A stretch of DNA of 64,000 nt. Origin: Streptomyces fulvorobeus (GTDB taxonomy: Bacteria > Actinomycetota > Actinomycetes > Streptomycetales > Streptomycetaceae). Location of the stretch: the NCBI RefSeq assembly GCF_013167895.1, contig NZ_BLWC01000001.1, positions 4,712,001 to 4,776,000 of the forward strand, in the 5' to 3' direction. A model generated the notes under the pieces. The model worked only from the letters and a program-made list of their open reading frames with translations. It was not told the DNA's origin and searched no databases. The translations under genes and the position numbers were made by a program. This document shows positions 53,192 to 61,173 of this stretch, one piece after another (position 1 is the first letter of the stretch; the number at the start of each line of letters is the position of its first letter).

Positions 53192-53717
53192 GACGCGGTG
53201 TCCTTGGCGAGTTCGGTGAGCAGGTAGGCGTGTACGGCGCCGGCCGCCGCGACGGAGGCCAGCAGCCGGGCGAACTCGGGTTCCGCCTCCAGCAGGGCCG
53301 TGGTGTGGGCGTCGGCCGAGCGCCGGGCCGCCGAGGCCAGTTCCCTCAGGGCGGCCTTCGCGTCGACCGCCGGAGCCGCCGCGGGTGCCACCGGCGCCGC
53401 CCGCCCCGCGCCCTTCGACAGGGCCGTCGTGTGCATCCGTACGGCCGAACGCAGCGGGGCCAGCGCGGCGGCCGTGGCCGGGTGCGCGGCCGCGACCTGG
53501 TCGTACTGGGCCAGGAGGGTGGCACTGACCCGGGTGGCGCCCCTGCGCAGCGTCCGCTGGGCGCGGGCGTCCGTGGCCTGCGCGCCGGCCCGTGAGCCGG
53601 CGCGGGAGGTGCGCCCGGGGCCTGCGGCCCGTCATCGCAGCCCGCCAGCACCGCGCCCATCGAAAGCGCTCCAGTGGCCGCGAGCGCGGCCCTGCGCGTC
53701 GTCCCCGTCCGCCGCAC
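53188..53717 (-). CDS. Small helical lipoprotein, frameshifted in this sequence
   Basis: A GTG at 53717 with an excellent GGAGGAGAC site opens a lipoprotein signal with arginines (TGTTRRAALAATGALSMG) and lipobox VLAGC. Soon after, the frame degenerates into Pro/Arg. A second frame carries ATRVSATLLAQYDQVAAAHP, a METHTTALSKG-like region (MHTTALSKG) and FARLLASVAAAGAVHAYLLT up to the stop at 53188. One missing base, best placed in the G run at 53617-53620, restores a protein of about 176 residues. It is coupled to the ferritin-like gene. Function unknown. Confidence 0.7.
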
Positions 53718-53836
53718 GTGTCTCCTCCGGGTCCCGTTCGGTACTGACTGCTTCTGTCCTGAAGTGATCACCGTTGGTGAGCGTACTCGCGCCCCGGGGC
53801 GGGCGGACGGCAACACCCCTCCGGACCGGATACCCT

Positions 53837-53864
53837 TTGACCTGACACACGACGTTCCCCACAA
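53837..53864 (+). promoter_or_regulatory. Possible rimP-nusA operon promoter
   Basis: A -35-like TTGACC (53837-53842) and a weak -10-like CACAAC (53860-53865 region) are spaced by about 17 bases, some 30 bases upstream of rimP in the divergent gap. This is a visual match only. Confidence 0.3.
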
Positions 53865-53893
53865 CAGCACACGCGGCCGAGGAGTCATCCGGG

Positions 53894-54391
53894 ATGAGCA
53901 CCACCCAGAGCGAGAGGCTGCGCGAACTGCTGGAACCGCTCGTCAGCGCCGAGGAACTCGATCTCGAGGAGATCGAGGTGACACGGACCGGCCGCCGTCA
54001 GGTGCTGCGGGTCGTCGTGGACTCCGAAGAGGGCGTCGAGCTGGACGCGTGCGCCGGTCTGAGCCGCGCGATCTCCGAGAGGCTCGACGAGACGGACGTG
54101 ATGGGCGAGGGCGAGTACGTCCTCGAAGTGAGCTCTCCGGGCGCCGACCGCCCGTTGACCGAGCACCGCCACTACGTACGTGCGACCGGCCGCCTCGCCC
54201 GCTTCCGGCTGACCGGCGGCGACGAACTGGTGGCCCGCGTCCTCGCGGTCGACGACGAAGGACTGGACCTCGAGGTGCCGGGCGTCAAGGGCCGCAGGCC
54301 CACGTCCCGCCGGGTCTCCTTCGACGAGATCGACAAGGCGCGCGTGGAGATCGAATTCAACCGCAAGGACAAGAAGGAAGAGGAGGCGTAG
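53894..54391 (+). CDS. rimP: Ribosome maturation factor RimP
   Basis: RimP assists maturation of the 30S subunit. The 165-residue protein has the N-terminal alpha/beta domain with LDLEEIEVTRTGRRQVLRVV and VDSEEGVELDACAGLSRAIS. The hallmark LEVSSPGADRPLTEHRHYVR follows, then the small Sm-like C-terminal domain. The ATG at 53894 follows GAGGAG. The gene heads the conserved rimP-nusA-ylxR-infB order and ends three bases before nusA. Confidence 0.94.
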   Translation: MSTTQSERLRELLEPLVSAEELDLEEIEVTRTGRRQVLRVVVDSEEGVELDACAGLSRAISERLDETDVMGEGEYVLEVSSPGADRPLTEHRHYVRATGRLARFRLTGGDELVARVLAVDDEGLDLEVPGVKGRRPTSRRVSFDEIDKARVEIEFNRKDKKEEEA

Positions 54392-54393
54392 CC

Positions 54394-55434
54394 GTGGACA
54401 TCGATGTGAAGCTGCTGAAGGGCTTGGCGCAGGACAAGGAGATCCCCTTCGACGTGCTCGTCGGGGCGATCGAGTCGGCCCTCCTCATCGCGTACCACCG
54501 CACCGAGGGCAGCCACCGCCGGGCGCGGGTCGAGCTGACCGACCGCGGCCACGTGACGGTGTGGGCCAAGGAGGACCCGGCCGACCTCGAAGAGGGCCAG
54601 GAGCCCAAGGAGTTCGACGACACGCCGTCCGGTTTCGGCCGCATCGCGGCGACCACCGCCAAGCAGGTCATCCTGCAGCGGCTGCGCGACGCCGAGGACG
54701 ACAGGACGTTCGGTGAGTACGCCGGCCACGAGGGCGACGTCGTCACCGGCCTCGTCCAGCAGGGCAAGGACCCCAAGAACGTCCTGGTCGACATCGGCAA
54801 GATGGAGGCCATCCTGCCGGTCCAGGAGCAGGTGCCGGGCGAGGAGTACACCCACGGCCTGCGGCTGCGCTCGTACGTCGTGCGGGTCGCCAAGGGTGTC
54901 CGCGGTCCGTCCGTGACGCTGTCGCGCACCCACCCCAACCTCGTGAAGAAGCTCTTCGCGCTGGAGGTCCCGGAGATCGCGGACGGCTCGGTGGTCATCG
55001 AGGCGATCGCCCGTGAGGCCGGACACCGCAGCAAGATCGCGGTGCGCTCCACCCGCGCCGGCCTCAACCCCAAGGGCGCCTGCATCGGCCCGATGGGCAG
55101 CCGTGTGCGCAATGTCATGGCCGAGCTGCACGGCGAGAAGATCGACATCGTGGACTGGTCGGACGACCCGGCCGAGATGGTCGCCAACGCGCTCTCGCCC
55201 GCACGGGTGAGCAAGGTCGAGGTGGTGGACCTCGGTGCCCGGTCCGCCCGGGTCACCGTCCCCGACTACCAGCTGTCACTGGCGATCGGCAAGGAGGGGC
55301 AGAACGCCCGTCTGGCCGCCCGTCTCACCGGCTGGCGCATCGACATCCGCCCGGACACGGAGACGGACGAGGAGCGGGACATCGCGGACCGTGAGCGCGC
55401 CGAGCGCGCCCGGGAGCGGTCGCAGCGGGGCTGA
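54394..55434 (+). CDS. nusA: Transcription termination/antitermination factor NusA
   Basis: The 346-residue protein has the NusA N-terminal domain (MDIDVKLLKGLAQDKEIPFD), an S1 domain (about 130-200) and two KH domains. The KH region contains GLNPKGACIGPMGSRVRNVM and LSLAIGKEGQNARLAARLTG. It lacks the acidic C-terminal repeats of E. coli NusA, as usual in actinobacteria. The GTG at 54394 is preceded by GAGGAGG inside the rimP end; the frame is open far upstream without homology. Confidence 0.95.
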   Translation: MDIDVKLLKGLAQDKEIPFDVLVGAIESALLIAYHRTEGSHRRARVELTDRGHVTVWAKEDPADLEEGQEPKEFDDTPSGFGRIAATTAKQVILQRLRDAEDDRTFGEYAGHEGDVVTGLVQQGKDPKNVLVDIGKMEAILPVQEQVPGEEYTHGLRLRSYVVRVAKGVRGPSVTLSRTHPNLVKKLFALEVPEIADGSVVIEAIAREAGHRSKIAVRSTRAGLNPKGACIGPMGSRVRNVMAELHGEKIDIVDWSDDPAEMVANALSPARVSKVEVVDLGARSARVTVPDYQLSLAIGKEGQNARLAARLTGWRIDIRPDTETDEERDIADRERAERARERSQRG

Positions 55435-55576
55435 CCAGCCCCGCGGAGCGCGCCCGGCCGGCCGGCGGCCTGGTGCGAAGGAATAGATCCGGGCGCTTTG
55501 GCGCTGAGATCACGACAACATCCGTTCGATTTTTGCCCCAAAGGGGTGAGGTCGTTGCGGGGAGGTAGACTTAGCC

Positions 55577-55864
55577 GTGTCTGGCCGGACGCTAGCCCGC
55601 GCTTGCCCCGAACGAACCTGTATCGGATGCCGGGAGCGGGCGGCCAAGACCGAGTTGCTGCGCATCGTGGCGGATGAGGGTGAATGCCTGCCCGATCCGC
55701 GCGGTACGCTGCCCGGCCGGGGTGCGTATCTGCACCCCGCCTCTGTCTGTCTCGACCTGGCGGTCCGCCGCCGGGCATTCCCCCGGGCCTTCAAGGCCAA
55801 GGGGCCGTTCGGTTCCGCGGCGGTAGAGCGGTTCGTCGAGCGGGTGACAACGCAGGAAAAGTGA
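55577..55864 (+). CDS. ylxR: YlxR (DUF448) family RNA-binding protein
   Basis: The 95-residue basic protein has the DUF448 signature PERTCIGCRERAAKTELLRI near the start and PGRGAYLHPASVCLDLAVRR. YlxR is a small RNA- or nucleoid-binding protein in nusA-infB operons. The GTG at 55577 lies 12 or so bases after GGGGAGG; TAG codons just upstream exclude earlier starts. The 142-base gap from nusA contains a CCCC-AAA-GGGG mini-hairpin. Confidence 0.9.
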   Translation: MSGRTLARACPERTCIGCRERAAKTELLRIVADEGECLPDPRGTLPGRGAYLHPASVCLDLAVRRRAFPRAFKAKGPFGSAAVERFVERVTTQEK

Positions 55865-55921
55865 ACGGCACGGGACCCCGTGCGGTCAGGTACCTCGCGA
55901 GTTGGAAGTAGGTCGAGATTG

Positions 55922-55954
55922 CGATGAGCACTCGATGAGTACGCGATGAGTACG
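55922..55954 (+). repeat. Three tandem 11-base repeats in the infB leader
   Basis: CGATGAGYAC plus one base repeats at 55922, 55933 and 55944, followed by a weaker CCCATGAAG. It lies between ylxR and infB, 50 bases before the infB start. Function unknown; see also the hairpin at 55971-55991. Confidence 0.7.
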
Positions 55955-55970
55955 CCCATGAAGTAGCGAC

Positions 55971-55991
55971 GGTCCGGCGGTAACCCGGACC
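55971..55991 (+). promoter_or_regulatory. Leader hairpin next to the infB ribosome binding site
   Basis: Seven pairs (55971-55977 with 55985-55991) enclose a 7-base loop immediately upstream of the AAAAGGAG site that serves the GTG at 56005. It may influence infB translation. Confidence 0.5.
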
Positions 55992-56004
55992 TAAAAGGAG
56001 CGAA

Positions 56005-59000
56005 GTGGCTAAGGTCCGGGTATACGAACTCGCCAAGGAGTTCGGAGTGGAGAGCAAGGTCGTCATGGCCAAGCTCCAAGAACTCGGTGAGTTCGTACGT
56101 TCGGCGTCCTCGACGATCGAGGCGCCGGTTGTACGCAAGTTGACTGACGCACTGCAGGGGCCCGGCGGCAACGCCGGCAAGTCCGCTGCGAAGCCGGGCG
56201 CGCCCCGCAAGGCCGCGCCCTCGAAGCCCGCAGCGCCCTCCCCGGCCGCCGCGGCACGTCCCGGCGCCCCGAAGCCCGGCGTCCCGGCTCCCAAGCCGGC
56301 CGCAGCCGAGGCACCGGAGAGCAGCGCCCCCGCCGCACCTTCCGCGCCGTCAGCGGGGCCGCGTCCCGGCCCCAAGCCGGCGCCGAAGCCCGCACCGGTC
56401 ACCCCGGTGCCGGCGGCTGAATTCTCCGCTCCGGCCCCGGCTCAGCAGCCGGTCCAGCCGCAGCAGCAGGCCCCGCGTCCCGCGGGTGCCACCCCCGGCC
56501 CCCGCCCCGCGACCCGTCCGGCTCCGGCCGCCGGCCCGCGTGACGGTGGCCAGCGTGACGGCGGCCGTGGTGGCGAGCGTGGCGGCGACCGCCCCGCGCG
56601 TCCCGCAGGCCAGGGAGCCCCGCGACCCGCGGGCGCTCGTCCGGCGGGTCCCCGTCCGGGCAACAACCCCTTCACCTCCGGCGGCTCCACCGGCATGGCG
56701 CGCCCCCAGGCCCCCCGGCCCGGCGGCGCCCCGCGTCCCGGTGGCGGCCAGGACCGTCCGGAGCGCCCCGGCGCCCCGCGTCCGCAGGGCGGCCCCGGCG
56801 GCGCGCCCACGGGGCGCCCCAGAGTGCTGGTGGCGGCCGTCCGAGTCCCGGTGGCATGCCCCGTCCGCAGACTCCCCGTCCGGGCGGTGCCCCGGCCGGT
56901 AACAGGCCGAACCCGGGCATGATGCCGCAGCGTCCCGCTGCGGGCCCGCGTCCCGGCGGTGGCCCCGGTGGCGGCGGCGGTGGCCGCGGTCCCGGTGGTG
57001 GCGGCGGTCGTCCCGGCGGCGGTGGCGGCGCCGGCCGTCCGGCCGGCGGCGGTTTCGCCGGCCGTCCGGCTGGTCCCGGTGGCGGTGGCGGCGGTTTCGC
57101 CGGCCGTCCCGGTGGTCCCGGTGGCGGTGGCGCCCCCGGTCGCCCCGGTGGTGGCGGCGGCTTCGGCGGCCGTCCCGGATTCGGCGGCCGTCCCGGCGGC
57201 CCGGGTGCCCGTGGTGGCACACAGGGTGCGTTCGGCCGTCCCGGTGGTCCCGCGCGTCGTGGTCGCAAGTCCAAGCGTCAGAGGCGCCAGGAGTACGAGT
57301 CGATGCAGGCCCCGTCGGTGGGCGGCGTCATGCTGCCTCGCGGCAACGGGCAGGCTGTCCGGCTGTCTCGCGGTGCGTCCCTCACGGACTTCGCCGAGAA
57401 GATCAACGCCAACCCGGCGTCGCTCGTCGGCGTGATGATGAACCTCGGCGAGATGGTCACCGCGACGCAGTCCGTCCCGGACGACACGCTGAGGATGCTC
57501 GCGGACGAGATGAACTTCGTCCTGGAGATCGTCAGCCCCGAGGAGGAGGACCGCGAGCTGCTGGAGTCCTTCGACATCGAGTTCGGTGAGGACGAGGGCG
57601 GCGAGGAGGCCCTGGTCTCCCGTCCGCCGGTCGTGACCGTCATGGGTCACGTCGACCACGGTAAGACCCGGCTGCTGGACGCGATCCGCAAGACGAACGT
57701 CGTCGCGGGCGAGGCCGGCGGTATCACGCAGCACATCGGTGCCTACCAGGTCGGCGCCGAGGTCAACGGCGAGGACCGTCGCATCACCTTCATCGACACC
57801 CCGGGTCACGAGGCGTTCACCGCCATGCGTGCTCGTGGTGCGAAGTCCACCGACATCGCGATCCTCGTGGTGGCGGCGAACGACGGTGTGATGCCCCAGA
57901 CGATCGAGGCGCTGAACCACGCCAAGGCGGCCGACGTGCCGATCGTGGTCGCGGTCAACAAGATCGACGTCGAGGGTGCCGACCCGGTCAAGGTGCGCGG
58001 TCAGCTCACCGAGTTCGGTCTGGTGGCCGAGGAGTACGGCGGCGACACGATGTTCGTCGACATCTCCGCCAAGCAGGGCCTCAACATCGAGGCTCTTCTG
58101 GAGGCCGTCGTCCTCACCGCCGACGCCTCGCTCGACCTGCGGGCCAACCCGAACCAGGACGCGCAGGGTATTGCGATCGAGTCCCACCTCGACCGCGGCC
58201 GCGGTGCGGTCTCCACCGTCCTCGTCCAGCGCGGCACGCTGCGCATCGGTGACACGATGGTGGTCGGCGACGCGTACGGCCGGGTCAGGGCGATGCTCGA
58301 CGACAACGGCAACAACGTCCAGGAAGCGGGTCCCGCGACCCCCGTCCTGGTGCTGGGTCTCACCAACGTCCCCGGTGCCGGCGACAACTTCCTGGTCGTC
58401 GACGAGGACCGTACGGCCCGTCAGATCGCCGAGAAGCGTGCCGCTCGTGAGCGCAACGCCAACTTCGCCCGCAAGGGTGTCCGGTTCTCCCTGGAGAACC
58501 TGGACGAGGCGCTCAAGGCCGGTCTGGTCCAGGAGCTCAACCTCATCATCAAGGGCGACGCGTCCGGTTCGGTGGAGGCTCTCGAGTCCTCACTGCTCCA
58601 GCTCGACGTCGGTGAAGAGGTCGACATCCGGGTCCTGCACCGCGGTGTGGGTGCGGTCACCGAGTCGGACATCGACCTGGCGACCGGCTCCGACGCCATC
58701 GTGATCGGCTTCAACGTGCGCGCCGCAGGGCGTGCCGCGCAGATGGCCGAGCGCGAAGGCGTGGACGTCCGGTACTACTCGGTCATCTACCAGGCGATCG
58801 AAGAGATCGAAGCGGCCCTGAAGGGCATGCTCAAGCCGGAGTACGAAGAGGTCGAGCTCGGTACGGCGGAGATCCGCGAGGTCTTCCGCTCGTCCAAGCT
58901 GGGCAACATCGCCGGTGTGCTGGTCAGGTCCGGCGAGGTCAAGCGCAACACCAAGGCGCGCCTGCTCCGCGACGGCAAGGTCATCGCGGAGAGCCTCAAC

Positions 59001-59144
59001 ATCTCCGGTCTGCGCCGCTTCAAGGACGACGTCACCGAGATCCGCGAAGGGTTCGAGGGCGGTATCAACCTCGGCAACTTCAACGACATCAAGATCGACG
59101 ACGTCATCGCGACGTACGAGATGCGCGAGAAGCCCCGCGGCTGA
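56005..59144 (+). CDS. infB: Translation initiation factor IF-2, interrupted by an apparent 1-base deletion
   Basis: IF-2 places initiator tRNA on the ribosome. The N-terminal module MAKVRVYELAKEFGVESKVV is read from a GTG at 56005. A very long Pro/Ala/Gly/Arg-rich linker follows (to about residue 430), then the GTPase (G1 GHVDHGKTR near 547, G3 DTPGHEAF, G4 NKID) and domains II-IV. The first frame ends at 56922, while the rest runs in another frame from before 56856. Adding one C to the run at 56817-56820 joins them as GRPQSAGGGRPSPGGMPRPQ, giving about 1046 residues, normal for Streptomyces. As infB is essential, this is most likely a sequencing error. A strong terminator follows. Confidence 0.92.
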
Positions 59145-59160
59145 TCCGTACCTCAACAGT

Positions 59161-59200
59161 CGGGGCCGGTCGACGGGTCTTATTCCGTCGATCGGCCCCG
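59161..59200 (+). terminator. Terminator after infB
   Basis: A 16-bp stem with one G-T pair (59161-59176 with 59185-59200) has an 8-base loop containing CTTATT. It begins 17 bases after the infB stop codon. Confidence 0.88.
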
Positions 59201-59280
59201 GCCGTTCCGTGTACGGTTCTTGTGTCCCTGCCAAGCGCTGGCAGGGCGCGAACCCGAACCGGCGGGACATCCGGACACAC

Positions 59281-59574
59281 ATGTATGTGGGGACGCTGTC
59301 CTTCGATCTGCTCCTCGGCGACGTACGTTCGTTGAAGGAGAAACGCTCCGTCGTCCGGCCGATCGTCGCCGAACTTCAGCGGAAGTACGCGGTGAGCGTG
59401 GCGGAGACGGGTGAGCAGGACCTCCATCGCAGGGCCGAGATCGGCCTCGCCGTGGTCTCCGGGGACACCGGGCACCTCACAGACGTACTGGACCGGTGCG
59501 AGCGGCTGGTGGCCGCCCGCCCCGAGGTGGAGCTGCTGTCCGTTCGACGACGGCTCCACAGCGACGAAGACTGA
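59281..59574 (+). CDS. DUF503-family protein (YlxP-like)
   Basis: The 97-residue protein matches YlxP/DUF503: MYVGTLSFDLLLGDVRSLKE, KRSVVRPIVAELQRKYAVSV and AEIGLAVVSGDTGHLTDVLD. It is a small conserved protein between infB and rbfA in many Gram-positives, with suspected links to ribosome maturation. The ATG at 59281 opens the family N-terminus; no strong ribosome binding site is visible. Confidence 0.9.
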   Translation: MYVGTLSFDLLLGDVRSLKEKRSVVRPIVAELQRKYAVSVAETGEQDLHRRAEIGLAVVSGDTGHLTDVLDRCERLVAARPEVELLSVRRRLHSDED

Positions 59575-59612
59575 ACAAGCACAGCAAACCCAGAAGGAAG
59601 AGTGACGGACCG

Positions 59613-60086
59613 GTGACCGACAACGCGCGGGCCCGCAAGCTGGCCGATCGCATCCAGGTCGTGGTCGCGGAGACCCTGGACCGGCGTATCAAGGATCCGC
59701 GGCTCGGCTTCGTGACGATCACGGACGCCCGCGTCACCGGCGACCTGCGGGAGGCCACGGTCTTCTACACGGTCTACGGCGACGACGAGGAGCGCGCGGC
59801 GTCCGCCGCCGCGCTGGAGAGCGCCAAGGGTGTCCTGCGCTCCGAGGTCGGCAAGCAGGTCGGGGTCCGGTTCACGCCCACCCTGGCCTTCGTGCCGGAC
59901 GCCCTCCCGGACAACGCCCGCACCATCGAGGACCTCCTCGACAAGGCGCGTGCCAAGGACGCGGAGGTGCGCGAGGTGTCGACCGGCGCGACGTACGCGG
60001 GCGGGGCCGACCCGTACCGCAAGCCCGAGGACGAGGACGACGAGGCGGAAGCGTCCGACGAGAACGAGGGTCCTGCCCCCGCATGA
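59613..60086 (+). CDS. rbfA: 30S ribosome-binding factor A
   Basis: RbfA helps mature the 3' end of 16S rRNA and supports cold growth. The 157-residue protein has the KH-like core: RARKLADRIQVVVAETLDRR, IKDPRLGFVTITDARVTGDL and EATVFYTVYG, and an acidic C-terminal tail. The GTG at 59613 fits the family N-terminus; AGAAGGAAGAG lies slightly far upstream. Its stop overlaps the truB ATG (ATGA). Confidence 0.94.
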   Translation: MTDNARARKLADRIQVVVAETLDRRIKDPRLGFVTITDARVTGDLREATVFYTVYGDDEERAASAAALESAKGVLRSEVGKQVGVRFTPTLAFVPDALPDNARTIEDLLDKARAKDAEVREVSTGATYAGGADPYRKPEDEDDEAEASDENEGPAPA

Positions 60087-60982
60087 CGCAGCAGAACAAG
60101 ACGCCGGACGGCCTGGTCGTCGTCGACAAGCCGTCCGGCTTCACTTCGCACGACGTCGTCGCCAAGATGCGCGGCATCGCCCGTACCCGCCGCGTCGGCC
60201 ATGCCGGCACCCTGGACCCGATGGCCACGGGCGTGCTGGTGCTCGGCGTGGAGAAGGCCACCAAGCTGCTCGGCCACCTCGCGCTGACCGAGAAGGAGTA
60301 CCTCGGCACGATCCGGCTCGGCCAGGACACCGTGACGGACGACGCGGAGGGCGAGATCACCTCGTCCACCGACGCGTCGGCCGTGACGCGCGAGGGCATC
60401 GACGCGGGTGTCGCGGCCATGACCGGCGCGATCATGCAGGTGCCCTCCAAGGTCAGCGCCATCAAGATCGACGGGAAGAGGTCGTACGCGCGGGTACGCG
60501 GCGGCGAGGAGTTCGAGATCCCGGCGCGCCCGGTGACCATCTCGTCCTTCCGCGTCCACGACGTGCGCGAGGCCGTGGCGGAGGACGGGACCCCGGTCGT
60601 CGACCTGACCGTCTCCGTCGTCTGCTCCTCGGGTACGTACATCCGCGCCATCGCCCGGGACCTCGGTGCCGGGCTCGGCGTCGGCGGACATCTGACGGCC
60701 CTGCGCCGCACCCGGGTCGGTCCGTACGGGCTGGACATGGCCAAGACGCTCGACGAGCACCAGCGGGAGCTGACCGTGCTGCCCGTCGCGGAGGCCGCCT
60801 CCTCGGCGTTCCCCCGCTGGGACGTCGACGAGAGGCGCGCGAAGCTGCTGCTCAACGGGGTCCGCCTGGACATGCCCGCGTATCCGCCGGGTCCGGTCGC
60901 GGCTTTCGGCCCCGACGGGCGGTTCCTGGTGCTCGTCGAGGAGCAGCACGGCAAGGCCAAGAGCCTCGCCGTCTTCGCCTGA
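60083..60982 (+). CDS. truB: tRNA pseudouridine(55) synthase
   Basis: TruB makes pseudouridine 55 in the T loop of tRNAs. The 299-residue protein has the catalytic motif HAGTLDPMATGVLVLG with Asp 45, LLGHLALTEKEYLGTIRLGQ, the KVSAIKIDGKRSYARVR segment, and a short C-terminal PUA-like region. The ATG overlaps the end of rbfA by four bases. Confidence 0.95.
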   Translation: MTQQNKTPDGLVVVDKPSGFTSHDVVAKMRGIARTRRVGHAGTLDPMATGVLVLGVEKATKLLGHLALTEKEYLGTIRLGQDTVTDDAEGEITSSTDASAVTREGIDAGVAAMTGAIMQVPSKVSAIKIDGKRSYARVRGGEEFEIPARPVTISSFRVHDVREAVAEDGTPVVDLTVSVVCSSGTYIRAIARDLGAGLGVGGHLTALRRTRVGPYGLDMAKTLDEHQRELTVLPVAEAASSAFPRWDVDERRAKLLLNGVRLDMPAYPPGPVAAFGPDGRFLVLVEEQHGKAKSLAVFA

Positions 60983-60995
60983 ACCCGGGCCGGCG

Positions 60996-61032
60996 CGTGG
61001 AGCGGGCAGTGCCCCCGGTTGCCCGCTCCACG
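60996..61032 (+). terminator. Terminator after truB
   Basis: A 13-bp perfect stem (60996-61008 with 61020-61032) has an 11-base loop. It is 13 bases past the truB stop and closes the nusA-truB region. Confidence 0.85.
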
Positions 61033-61173
61033 TCTCCCCCGGGGAGATTCCTGTCCACGGAGCCCGGTGAATTCACCCCATCGGACGGGCGCTCGGAGTG
61101 AACCCGGGGTGTACGGGGGCGCTTTTCCGCTCTCCGTGACGCACGCCGGGGTCAGCCCGCCTACGGTCGGACC

